In this document: piece by piece, positions 1-12,700 of the stretch | Position numbering within the stretch: the stretch's first letter is position 1 | Layout: each line of letters opens with the position of its first letter | Origin: Choristoneura fumiferana | Taxonomy: Eukaryota; Arthropoda; Insecta; Lepidoptera; Tortricidae | Length of the DNA: 64,000 nt | Direction: 5' to 3' | NCBI RefSeq assembly: GCF_025370935.1 | Contig: NC_133477.1 | Coordinates: 19,210,588-19,274,587 of the forward strand | The notes under the pieces: model-generated | Database searches by the model: none | Seen by the model: only the letters and a program-made list of their open reading frames with translations | What the model was told of the DNA's origin: nothing | Translations under genes and position numbers: made by a program

Positions 1-588
1 CGGTAAAATAAACGAACTTATTATTAATTTGTAAGATTGTTCGTCGGAGTCGGAAAGTGACACTACAAGTGTCTAATAAATTATATTTAAAAATTCAAAT
101 AAGACTTTCAGTTCAGTAGTCTAACGTTTAAACTAACAAATATAACGCTATTTTGCCACTTTTAGCACCAGGTACATGCAAAAGTATCGATAGTTTGCGT
201 AACAGTAGGAGGGACTCTAGTTCCGTCAGTTTGGTATCTGTCATTTGGATCATGTTAGAACAAATAGAATATACTCATAAAATGTATGAATCTTCCCAAT
301 TATTTCACACTTAGTATTATACAACTGGCATAATCACACTTTCAATTGAACATTTTCGTATTACGACATACATGTTTTAATTACTATACAAATACCGCAT
401 TTGAACGTACCTATAGTCATAAATAACAATATTATTGCATTAAAATTGGCTATATTCACTCACATTCTGTCGAAATGTTATAGCAACCATCTTTGGATAT
501 TTATTGGCAAACGTGGATATCATTTGCATCCAAAATCCATTTTTAACAGTCAATGGAATAGTAACTAGTGTCAATGACGGTTTCTGCA

Positions 589-695
589 GGGCTACTACGA
601 AACTCGAAAATCGAAGTTCGTATCGCTCCGTCCCTCTCGGTCTCGTATTAAATAGTTCCGATACGAACTTCGATTTTCGAGTTTCGTAGTAGCCC
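589..695. repeat. fold-back element with 37-bp perfect arms
   Basis: Arms 589-625 and 659-695 are perfect reverse complements around a 33-bp loop; the end reads GGGCTACTACGAAA. Related ends occur at 14322-14370, 25065-25631 and 54419-54465, so this is a dispersed MITE-like family. Coding potential in the short frames is an artefact of the palindrome. Confidence 0.9.
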
Positions 696-977
696 AACTT
701 TGCCTGCTAGTTTACGCTAGTATTATAAATAACGTGCTCTTTCGAACTTTATTTAGATGAATAAGGTTTTCTGTGCCTTGTCCTTTTGACATATGCGTCA
801 CGTTCGTAATTGGTTAAAATGTAACGTCAAACGGACCTCACGACATTAACGCCATCTATCGACATTTCGCCTGTCATAAAACCTTAGTACTACTTATTCC
901 AAAGACTGATTCAAAATCTCCACATTTACCTTTCATTTGTTTTTAAAGTGAAGCGAGTTAGACTCTTCAATCGTGTA

Positions 978-2581
978 CAGTCACGTCTAAAAGTATGTAT
1001 ACACAAAAAAAATTGAAAAATATGTAGCCACACATTTTCATCATAAATATGTATCTATTACTGACACCAAAAAATTGTATTCATTAAACTGTTTCAGTAT
1101 CATGTAATCACAAAATGCTTCAGAAAGTGGCATACTTAAATAAATTCCATTTAAATGTATTCACCTCGTAGGCAAAAATAAGTATACATGAATGGGTTCC
1201 ATATACATATAACCACACCAATTTGGCAAATATTTGTATACGCCGTTTGATTCATAAATATGTATCCAGACTGCAACAACAAACCTTGTCTGACTGGCAT
1301 AGAATCGTAAGTTGTATATTTAACTGATTTGACAATTCACGAAAACAGTGCGGACTTGTCACTGCATACGTCTATCTCACGATTATTCTATGACGCACTT
1401 GACAGTCCTTAGATTGAATTGACTTGTAAATATTGAGTATTTCAGTTTAGGATCATTCTCAGAAAGGTGCACTATGCATTTTTTTTTTTTATTTTAATTA
1501 TATTGTTAATTGTTAGTGGTAAAGCCGCACTGTAGCCAGTTCTTGGTTTGCAGTACGAATGTATTTGTAACTTCAGATAGGTTATATATTATAAAAGAAA
1601 GTCACTGGCTTCATGGAAGAACTTCATTTTAAAATCAATTACTTACATATACTTATACTGTCAAGTGCAAGATCGCCATTCTGTCATCGTCATTCAGAAG
1701 CTGTCTTCTATAATTAAAATTACAATGATTAAAGATTGCAAATTATAGATGCTTCAGTGGATCTGTCCTCAGTGGATGACCCGAACAACTTGATCGCTTT
1801 GGCTTAGTCGATATTAATGACCACTCTGGACGTTTCCAAGTATTTGGTGATCTTAATGGTGTATAAAAAATTAAATATATCCATACCAAATTTCATCCAG
1901 CTCAGTTGCTTTTGGAGATAAAAACTAAGTACCCTATGTTCAGCCCTTGACAGTCGAAACCAGTCGGTTTCGACGTGATACCGGAACAGACAGAGTTACT
2001 TTCAATTCATCACTCGTATAAAACAAAGTCGCTTTTTTTGTCTGTACGCTTAGATCTTTCAAACTACGCAACGGATTTTGATGCGGTTTTCACAAATAAA
2101 TAGTGTGATTCACGGTGTCTATGTATACCGTAAGCGTGTTGTGCCGGAACGGGTCACCAGTATATAATATTATTTTAATGGAGTATGGATTCGTAGTATG
2201 TATGTCCCTGCCCGCATGCAGGTTACGAAAGAGACAGACATGTAATCTTAACAAAACAGTAATTCTTCAAAACGAATCAAAATATCAAATCGTGTTTACA
2301 TATTTATGAATCAAACGGCGTATACAAATATTTGCCAAATTGGTGTGGTTATATGTATATGGAACCCATTCATGTATACTTATTTTTGCCTACGAGGTGG
2401 ATACATTTAAATGGAATTTATTTAAGTATGCAACTTTCTGAAGCATTTTGTGATTACATAATACTGAAAAAGTTTAATGAATACAATTTTTGGTGTCAGT
2501 AATAGATAAATATTTTTGATACAATGTATGACTACATATTTATGCAACCTTGTTTTTGTATACATATTTTAGACGTGACTG
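978..2581. mobile_element. 1.6 kb Tc1/mariner-like non-autonomous element with ~285-bp inverted repeats
   Basis: The segment 978 to about 1264 reappears inverted at about 2298-2581 with a few mismatches. The termini read CAGTCACGTCT, and a TA dinucleotide lies outside each end (976-977, 2582-2583), the mariner target duplication. The 1.0 kb interior has no transposase-like reading frame, so the element depends on a transposase elsewhere. Three small elements at 16198, 39563 and 41594 share the same terminus. Confidence 0.8.
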
Positions 2582-2652
2582 TACAGATGTAATGCATATT
2601 GGCTTTCCATCATATTTTAAAGGAAAAGTTCGTATTTTTATCATGTTCTTTC

Positions 2653-3006
2653 AATGAGGGTTAACGTTTCACCAGTTGGCGCCACCGTAGACAAAGGTCC
2701 TCTGAAGCATAGTGGTTAGTTTGTTATTACGGGCTTGAAAACAAAATTTACATTTAAATCATATTTAATACCTTATAACCGTACCATAAAAATATCGAGC
2801 ATGCCACAGTGTTGCTGTTCGGAAAAAAGGTGGACAAAGTTTTCCGAAAGACAAAACTGTCTCAAAACAAAGATAATATTCACAAAATTATTCTAATTAT
2901 AAATAAACCCGCGTAGCTCACCCAAAAACAGTGACGTTTGACATTTCGGAGACCTCTCGCTACACTAGCGCCTCTAGCGGCGAATTTATACGCGATAGCC
3001 CTCATT
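2653..3006. mobile_element. MITE, family AATGAGGG, copy 1
   Basis: The ends read AATGAGGG and its inverse CCCTCATT. The body is homologous, in the opposite orientation, to the 427-bp copy at 10293-10719, including the shared GCGCCTCTAG-type block and the CAAAACTGTCT block. Confidence 0.8.
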
Positions 3007-3485
3007 AGCTTCCATCGTACAGCCTTTTTGACATCTGGCAGTACTGCCGTCATAACGAAAACGGCACAACTAACATTTTTTGTGCGTCTGATTTTTTTGT
3101 ACATTTCTTGGAGAAATACCGTCAGAGATACCGTTAGCCCAAAGGGTACGAATGCCTGAGATATTCAGATTTACTACTAGATTTATTAAAGCAAAGAGGC
3201 ATATTTGGCTATGGTTAAACTGCTTAGTTAAAAAGGTTAATTTCAGTGATATTAAAAAATAAAGGACCTATGTAGGCTAAATGTGCTTAATTTTTAATGT
3301 TAAATGATGCTGAATATTAAAATGGAAAGGCATAAATAACAGAAAATATGCCTATTTTTCCCTAACAATATAGGATACTAAAAACTATTTCTAAAATATT
3401 AAAATGAAAAGGGTCATTTTTTAGTTATGCCGATACTACGTTGCAAGACATTTTTTTTTTAATGAAAACGTAAAAAAAAAACACA
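3007..3485. other. intergenic, nothing recognised
   Basis: AT-rich, with poly-A and poly-T runs. No exon, repeat end or RNA gene could be supported between the MITE and the presumed 3' end of the PDXDC1-like gene. Confidence 0.5.
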
Positions 3486-3491
3486 TTTATT
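3486..3491 (-). terminator. candidate poly(A) signal for the PDXDC1-like gene
   Basis: AATAAA on the minus strand, about 295 bp past the TAG stop at 3786-3788. It is the first canonical hexamer I found downstream on that strand. Cleavage there is inferred; no transcript evidence is available. Confidence 0.4.
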
Positions 3492-3785
3492 TTCTCGAGT
3501 TTAACAAAATGTTAGTTGTGCCCTTTCGCATTTCGACGGCAGAGTAAATAATAAAGTTTCATATTAATGGATATCAAATTTCACTCATTTAATTCAACTA
3601 ATTGATTGACTTCTGATTGAATTCCGACTTTTCCCGATGGAAAGTATTATACATTTTATCTGTAGATATTTGTGCGCGCTTGGTAATGAACCGTTGGCGT
3701 GGTGAAAGTTGGCGGGTTTGTCAAACATTTGAGCCAGCCGACTTGCCTTAGTTTTCGGCGCGTCAAACGTTTGGGCCAATGGTGA

Positions 3786-6700
3786 CTATTGGTCGGCCGC
3801 TTGCAGTTGTCTCGTGGGCGAGTGCGCGGGCGCCGGTTCGGGTTCTTTCTTTTGGACAGATCTGAAAAAATAAAGGCGATTTAGATACGTTTTAGAACAA
3901 CACGTGTCATTTCAATGTCACTCGTCAAGTTTAACAATAACTACGAATGAACTTATACAATACAATTCAATACAGTGAACTCATAATATACCTATTATAT
4001 GTATATGAAAAATAATGGCTAAAAATGTAACAACCAGTTAGTTTCTATCAATGAAGTGAGCCGTCTGTCTAAGTTAACAGTAATCAAGAAAAACACGGTG
4101 TATGTATTTTAAATTTCGGTGCCAGTCAAAAACTCAAAATGCAAACGTTCTGTAAGTAGGCCACTAATAACATTGTTGCCAAAAAGAATCTGCAAATAAC
4201 TTGACAGAAAGTTTTTTTTTAAATAGTAGGCCAACATGCGGTCGACCACTGGTGCCCGGTCGGTCGACCACCGGTCCAGGCCGGGCGACCACTGGGCCAG
4301 TACCTGTATACGTCGGTGGTGGGTTGCAGCGTGCCGTGCGCGAGGTGCAGCCGACGGCCGGGCGGCGGCGGCACGGCGGCCGGCGACCACCAGTCCACGA
4401 CGCGGCCGACCACTGGTACCCGCCGGAGTAGCCCTTCCTGCCACAGCCGGTGGGCGTTCTCGCGCTCTAGGTCGGCTTGCGCGGCTTCTATGCCTGTTGA
4501 TAGAAATAAAGACATTTACGTGTTATTTTTTAAAAAATAACATTTACACGGCTAAAGAAATACATACAATTCACCGTAAAACTAGACATTCAAATTTAAT
4601 AATATGTCACATTAGCGTGTTACATTACAAGTGAGTACCTAATAAGACATAGCGCTCAATTTCCTTTCACCCATCTTCTCGCAAAACCTTTATAGTGGTG
4701 GATGCGGTAGATGCGGGCCGCTTCCAACCAAGCAACTTAAAGTTTATGGCGGAGGCCTACGTCCAAAAAAAAAAAGATGAGGTGGCATAGTACGACCGAC
4801 ATGTCTTCTAAGTCGCTTCACTCTTGACAGTGGTTGTGATTGGCGGATGAATAGTGAACCTTTATGACAACTTTCTTGGGAAAATAGTGTGGTAGTCTCC
4901 CCTTGCCTTCAACACCGCAGTGCTGGAGTCCGGGGCTCGTAGCTAACAATAGAGAGCGCTGCTCGCTGCTGCCCACTCTCTCTTGTCCTATTCTATAATT
5001 CAGATTTAAGTAATTTTAAATGGTCTTTCTTACGATACGTACCTTTCTTTAAAACCTCAGTCATATTCGTGAGAGCCCTCGAGCTCTCCTCTACCTCCTT
5101 CCCTGCTAGCACGACTAGCTCCAACAACTCTTCTATATCAGTGTCTGCCGTCACCATACCAAACCTGGACAAATATAATTTAAATTATTAAAAAGCATTA
5201 ACAAGACGATCGTTTGTCGCTTAATTTTATCAAGGATATTAGTTTGTTTGATGCATGTTATTGTTGGAATCAGTTGGGTCAGTGAGCCATGTCGACCACT
5301 GGGCCATATATAGCTATAGACAATAGGGTAAATTGATGATTTCGACAGATTTAAGGTTGCTCTTCAATTATTATACAAAATTATCAATGTTTCGTGTAAA
5401 TAAATAAAAAGGCTCCACAAAAGACCATTCCACAGTTTCACGATTTCAAGCGATTAAATTGTGAGAATGTCAGATAGGTATCACTTGGAAATTCTTTGGG
5501 CAAAATAAAAAAAGCCTGCATTCGCATTCGCGAATATAACAAAACACATACTTACCTTATGATTGGTTTTTTGGAGTCTTTTTGTATTTTTTATTTCAAC
5601 TCCCAATTTGTTACTTTTAAAAACCAATCATATTTTGATTGCTTAGTAGCGACATCTCTTGTCTGGGTGAGCGGTTGGTTCCGAAAGAGTGTGACGTCTG
5701 TCGACGCTACATAGATGTCGCTAGTGCTGCTGCTTAAGTAGCAAAGTAGAAATAAGCAACCTGAGATATGTATGCATAGGAAAAATTCGTGTCTAGATTC
5801 CTGTCAAGCAGTGGTGTAGGGGTTATAGCACGCAGCACGGAATGCTGAGGACCTGGGTTCGATTCCCAGTGCTGGTCTCTTTTTCTGGTTTTTCTGTGCA
5901 TCCATGTCTCAGTTTGTATTTTCACATACCTTACATTACTAGTAGGGCATAACCCTTAACTTAAAGAGGGCGTTACCTCCCACCAGGCGGCTAGCACCCC
6001 AGTTACCTGACGCATGCGTGTCCATCGATGCCCTCCCCGCAGGAGAAAGCTCCATCAGTAGCCCGAAGAGTCTCTACCAACTGCCGATTGAGGGCGTTCA
6101 GGTCTTCTACGGAGGCCTCCTCCCACCCGGGGGGCACGTAACGCACACCGCCGAGCCCTGGACAGATATACAAATGATTCAGGCGTTACTTTGCGGAGTT
6201 CATGTCTGACACAGCTGTGTCTGTAACACACATGTGTTCTACAGGCAGGAAACCCACTAATTTTTTGGTTAGACATTAATGAACCGAGTACAGTACCCGG
6301 GCATAAAGATTGCACATCGGTCTTTAGAAAGAGACTCGGCTAATTTCGGCTTCGTAGAGCGTTGTCACACGCTACTTATGTGACGTTTGTCAGCCGTTGT
6401 ACAGGTGCAATAGAGTACGGACCCATTTAGATGAAAATATATAATAATAAATAAAACCGGCCAAGAGCGTGTCGGACACACCCAAAATAGGGTTCCGTAG
6501 CCATTACGAAAAAATTAAGTAATATTTTTCTAAGGATTTCGTATTTTATACGGAATCTTCCAAGTTTAGGTATATTTTATACCTTAGGCGGCTATTTACT
6601 TATAAAATACTAATATTTCTCAAGAAAACTTAGCCGTTATAGTTTTCCTTGAAAGTTTGATATACTTATACCATCCTGAATTTTTTTAAAAATTTCCACC

Positions 6701-9700
6701 CACCGGTTTAGATTTTAGAGGGGGGGGGGGACGCTCCACTTTACGTCTATGGGAGGTACCCTAAAAAAAACCTTTTTAAATTTTTTATTGTACTATTTTG
6801 TCGGCATAGTTTACATACGGATACATCCGTGCAAAATTACAGCTTTCAAGCATTGATAGTCCCTGAGCAAAGCCGCGGACGGACAGACAGACAGACAGAC
6901 AGACATGGCGAAACTATAAGGGTTACCTAAAAATCGTGTGAGCATCCTCTGATATCTGCTGCCCCTAGGCCGCGGCCTATACGGCCTATACGGCCTATTG
7001 TCAAATCCAGGACTGACCTGCCCACCCCGGCACATGGACCAGCCGCAGGCTCGGGTGTCGCTCCACGTGTTCGTGGAAGGGCTCCCGGAGCGCCACGGTG
7101 GCGCGCAGCACGTGGCACTGCGCGTCCACGAGGGCCGCGAACGCCTCCACCCTGGCCTCCGGGAGGAGCGAGCCCTCCAGCGGACAGTAACGGAGGACCA
7201 CGCCGTGGCTCTCTGTCTCGCACACTTCTATGCTCAGCTGTGGAGATCATTTTAATTATTAAATTAAATTAATTAAAATATATTTGTCTGTATGTAGTAG
7301 TCTTTGAAAGTACAATACAAATATTATTTACTAGTTTTAGCCCGCGGCTTCGCCCGCGTGGAATTCGGTCATTGCGCGCTGTTTCCTCGGGAACTGTGCA
7401 TTTTTCCGGAAAAAAAAACTAGCCTATGTCACTCTCTAGGCCATAAACTGTCTCTATGCCAAAAATCACGTCGATCCGTCGCTCCGTTTCGACGTGAAAG
7501 ATGGACAAACACACAAACACACACATTAGCATTTATTATGGACTAGCCTGTTGCCCGAGACTCCATCTGCGTAGGATTCGGCTATCGCTATCGCACGGGA
7601 ACTATGCAATTTTCCGGGGTAAAAACTATTCTATCCTTCCCGGGGACTCAAACATATGCATATCGAATTTCATCTAAATCGGTTCAGCGGTTTAGACATG
7701 ATGAGTTTACATACAAGCAGGCTTACAAACTTTCGCATTTTTAATGTCTGTGTTTTTTACTCCTTCACGCTAAAACGGCTAGACGGATTTGGATGAAATT
7801 TGGTATATAGACAACTGGACGTCTAAAATTACACGTAGGTAGCTCACAAATTTACTTCCAACCGTTGCAATTTAATTCATTTAAGCAAGCAGGAGAAGTG
7901 TTCGATGGATGTGGCCATCGAGTCTTCCAATGAGGCTGGCATAAAACAGGGCACTTAAGGCACGGAAAAAAAAAGAAAAAAATAGCTGAATGAAAGTTTA
8001 AAAAGCTCACCATGTCAGCTTCCCTCTGCAGCACTTGTCCGAGCCAGGAGTTGAGTTTATCGTAGTAGGGGGGCGGTTTCTCAGGCCCCGCCGGCGCGAA
8101 CTGGAACGTCACGCACGCCGACGCCTGCGATATCGCTTCCTGGAAAGCAATCATCATCGCCATCATCATCATCATCAGAAGAATCTCAAGCAGAGGATAG
8201 TGGGTTCAAACCCCAGCTCGCACCTCTCTTTTTTACTTGGGCTCCACAGAAAACCAGCGTTACTGCACATAATGTGCGGCAACACGTGCTGAGTGGAGAC
8301 CCTTTTTGGTATCCTGCCGTGTCACCAAGTAACATAGTTTTAGTTTAGTGCTAGTTTTAGTCTTAGTTTTAGGTGGTACTTATGGAGCCAAAATAAATCA
8401 TTCTTTCTTTTTTTTTCTTTTTTGAAATTTATGTGCGAAATTACATTTCCAATTTGGAACTTACATATAAATATCATTACATGTCTCCCTTAACTCTACT
8501 TAATGCCGTAGTCAGATTTATGCAGCGATGAAACGATTTTAATTGGATTTGATCCAAAGCTCTTGATATCAATCAGTTTTATTTGTGAAACATAGGTGAT
8601 GGCTGCATAAATACAGATATGTTACATTTCTTCGTGTTGCACTACGTTTTGCCAGTACGTCATACGTACATATGAATATTTTGTCGATAGAAAATTAACA
8701 GTTACTCACAACTATATCGACGTTCGGCGGTTCGTCACCACCCGGTCGTTCACTCTGAAAATAAAAAAGAATTTGAATTGAAAATATAATTATGTAACTC
8801 GAAATCATGACGCCGCATCAAGAAGCCGTGGTGGCCTAGTGGTTTGACCTATCGCCTCTCAAGCAGAGGGTCGTGGGTTCGAACCCCGGCTCGCACCTCT
8901 GAGTTTTTCGAAATTCATGTGCGGATTCACATTTGAAATTTACCACGAGCTTTGCGGTGAAGGAAAACATCGCGAGGAAACCTGCACAAACCTGCGAAGC
9001 GATTCAATGGTGCGTGCGAAGTTCCCAATCCGCACTGGGCCCGCGTGGGAACTATGGCCCAAGCCCTCTTGATCTGAGAGGAGGCCTTTGCCCAGCAGTG
9101 GGACGTATATAGGCTGGGATGATGATGATGATGATGACTCGAAATCATCCCAATCTCTTCTTTGTCGGTATCACTCTTGACAGAGTGGTCGTGGATAGAG
9201 ATAGGTAAATCTGAAGATTCAAAGATCCTCAAGCGGATCCGAATCCCTTATAGGCGCCTTTTAAATCTTATCCACTCAGAGATAGCGGAGAAAGTAATGC
9301 CAAGCGGAGATGTGGAGGCGCGGAACTAGATAGCAGAGCGGAGTTGCAGACTGTTTTTCCATTCGCGGAGCTTCCCTACTTCTTCGCTCGCGCTCGTTTC
9401 TGTGCCACGCTTCTCTGCTCTTCTTTCTCGTATCGCGTTCTCGCTCCGTTTCCTGGTTGTGTATGAATTTTTAAGCTAGTTGCCAACTCCCTGTCCACTG
9501 AAGAAGAGTGGAGACTTATGAAATTCTAGTGGTGGATTTTTATCTCGCCCACCGTTCCGCTCCGCCGCACAAGTTGTCCGATTGGGTAGGTCCAACTTCG
9601 ACAAAGCAGAATCAGAATCAGAAAAAATGTCGCACGATAAATCCAACTCGGATAGGCAGCGTTCGGGAAACTTCGTGATGTCTTCTCGTCCAATATTCCG

Positions 9701-12700
9701 CAGTGCCTGAAGACTAGTCTTCGACCAGTGTGTGTTGCCAGTGATGACCTATGGCGCTGAGACGTGGTCCTTGACTGTTGGCCTTTTAGAGAGGCTCAGT
9801 CACGCAACGAGCTATGGAGAGAACTATGCTTGGAGTTTCTTTGCGCGATGGAATCCGGAATACGGAAATTCCCCGAAGAACTAAACTCACCGACATAGCT
9901 GGAAAAATATGCAAGTCGACGTGGCAATGGGCGGGCTACATCGCTCGGAGAACAGATAACCGTTGGGGGAAAAAAGTCCTCGAGTAGCGACCACGAACCG
10001 GAAGACGAAGCGTTGGCAGGCCGCCCAGCAGGTGGACTGATATCGTGAGAGTTGCGGGTTATCCCACACACTGACCAGCAGGCGCAGCTCGGCCGCGGCC
10101 AGCACGGCGCGGGCGGCGCGTGCGGCGCGGAAGGCGGCTGCGAGGCGGGCCTGCAGCGCGCGCGCGCCGGCCGCCCGCAGCGCGGCCCACAGCGCCAGCG
10201 CCGGCAGCCGCGCGCCGCCGCCCGACAGCCCCGCCAGCGCCACCAGCGCGCCCTCGCGGCTGCCCGCCTGCACACACATTTAATTCATGCCGAATGAGGG
10301 CTATCGCGTATGAATTCGCCACTAGAGGCGCTAGTGAAGCGTGAGGTCTCCGAAATGTCAAATCTCATAGTTTTTGGGTGAGCTACGCGGGTTTATTTAT
10401 AATTAGAATAATTTTGTGAATATTTTGCAATATCTGGAATTAATTATGGCAAATATGCGTTCCGGGGCAATGAATGTCTGTGTTTTGAGACAGTTTTGTC
10501 TTTCGGAAACCTTTGTCCTCCCTTTTTTCCGAATAAAACGGGGACTATGCAACACTGTGGCATGCTGGATATTTTTATGGTACGGTTTTAAGGTGTATTA
10601 AATATGATTTTAATCTAAACTTAGTTTTCACGCCCGTAATAACAGACTTTGAAAGCCATACTTAAACACCTCACGCAACAGTGCGCCATCTAGTGAGACA
10701 AAAAACGATAGCCCTCATTAAGGCCGTCCACATACACTAGGAATTCCGTTTCGGGATTTCGAACGCAGTAAATCCATACAAATCTATGGAACTACCACAT
10801 ACAAACAGTAGTTTTCCGTCCGAAGTTTTCTCCGATTCGGAATTCCGTATGGTGGCCTGTGCGTTCAGAATTATTCCGAATTGAAATAAACGTACGTGTG
10901 TGATATATCCAAGGGTCTCTCCACATCTATCGACGCGGTATCGGCAAAAGTCGATAGAAAAAAACTTTACGTCCACGCGACAAGAGCTAAAAAGGGATGG
11001 TTCGGCTCGGCCGACGCCTACCGACGCGTCGACGTCTTTTTTGGTCTAATTGCGTAGACATTAACCCCCTTATTCATAAAACTTAACAAGCCTATGTTAA
11101 CTAACAAATGCTTTGTCCCTTTCTAACAAATACAAATGTCGAAGTGACAGATAAGCACAAACGAATTTTAGCGGCATTTTAACTAAAATAGGTTTGATTG
11201 TCGTTTATGAATAAGGGGGTAAGCTTTTTACTATCGGCTTCTACCGATTCCGGGTCGATAGATGTGGGTAGACCCTAAATCGACGGGTGTTAACGTCACA
11301 AGGTTCCCAAAGAATAATACCACTGTCTCCTGAAGCACGTGTTGCACTTAAATACTACCAACAGACAGTATGTGTGGACCCTGGACCGCTTTAAGGGCAT
11401 TCCAACAAATCTAATATATCTAATACCTTTAAACGAGCAAAGAATCTCGGAAACGGCTCCAACGATTTCGATGAAATTTGATATGTAGGGGTTTTCGGGG
11501 ATGACAAGTCGATCTAGCTTGGTTTTATCTCTGGGAAAACGCTTAATAACGAATTTAACCCGACCAAAGCTCGGTCGCCCAGGTACTTGTTATTTAATTG
11601 CATCAGGTGTTTTACGTTTGAATAGTTCAGAAATGCCAATAGGCCATTATTTATACACGACCCATGTTTTTGATAAATTTGGGATTTACTAACTTAAGTT
11701 ATATTGAGCCACGAGACATAAATTGGTGGCCCATGAGGGGATTGTTCCCCTAAAAAAAAAAAAATCATTCAAAAGTTTTAGAACAAACCTACAAAATATG
11801 TACTCACAGCTAACATCATCTGTTAAGAAATAAATTATACAAGTAACAAGGTAAAACAATGAGTAAGGCTCGCCATAAGCCTATTGCCTCGGCGCACAAA
11901 GAAGCGCGACTGGACGTGCTTACGAGCAACCTCACCGAGGTTTAAAAAAAAGAATCGTCGGACGCGATTCGATACCGCACCTTCTGTGGCTTTACGCACC
12001 ATTTTTTTTATTTAAATGGATGGCAAACGAGCAAGTGGGTCTCCTGATGGTAAGAGATCACCACCGCCCATAAACATCTGCAATACCAGGGGTATTGCAG
12101 TGGTATTGCAGATGCGTTGCCAACCTAGAGGCTTAAGATGGGATACCTCAAGTGCCAGTAATTTCACCGGCTGCTGCTTCACGGCAGGATTAGCGAGCAA
12201 GATGGTGGTAGCAATCCGGGCGGACCTTGCACAAGGTCCTACCACCTGCCACCACCAGCTTGTATAAACCAATAGCATAACTATATTACTTACCGAATTT
12301 ACACCTTTGGAATGATCGTTAGCTGTTACAGTTTCTGGAATTTTGTAAAATGTCTGTGATTTCATTAAGGAAATTTATTTCACGCAGATTGATAGTAAAA
12401 TCTTACCGAAAAAAACTAGTCCCAATGTTATAATTTTTTAATTATCTGAAAAAGGATACGACAGTAGGGAGTCCCGGTACACCCAACCAGGGCCCGGGCG
12501 TGAGTGTGAGCGAGTCAGCTATACTGTAGCTCTGCGAAGTAAGCAAATACATCATCAGTAAGTCATTTTCTGTGTTAAATATTGGCACACTTAATTGTCA
12601 AATGTTATAACACTTTTTTTTTAATGTCTTCGTCTTTTGATTGCATCGACTTAGAAGTCTGTTTTTTCGCTGCGCTAAGGAGTAGCAGGTCTGAGTATTT

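Noticed and set aside
2880..3159. Open frames sharing a peptide with a frame at 10059-10361
   Set aside because: The shared peptide comes from two copies of the same MITE, not from a gene family.
4236..4634. 132-codon plus-strand open frame
   Set aside because: Antisense shadow of GC-rich PDXDC1-like exon 13 and its adjoining minisatellite.
8824..8900. Possible tRNA gene
   Set aside because: Part of SINE family II, with target duplications outside the tail and near-identical copies at 15281 and 63721.
9796..10361. Long alanine/arginine-rich open frames on both strands
   Set aside because: GC-driven frames over exon 7 of the PDXDC1-like gene and the adjoining LINE and MITE; only the spliced frame fits the family.
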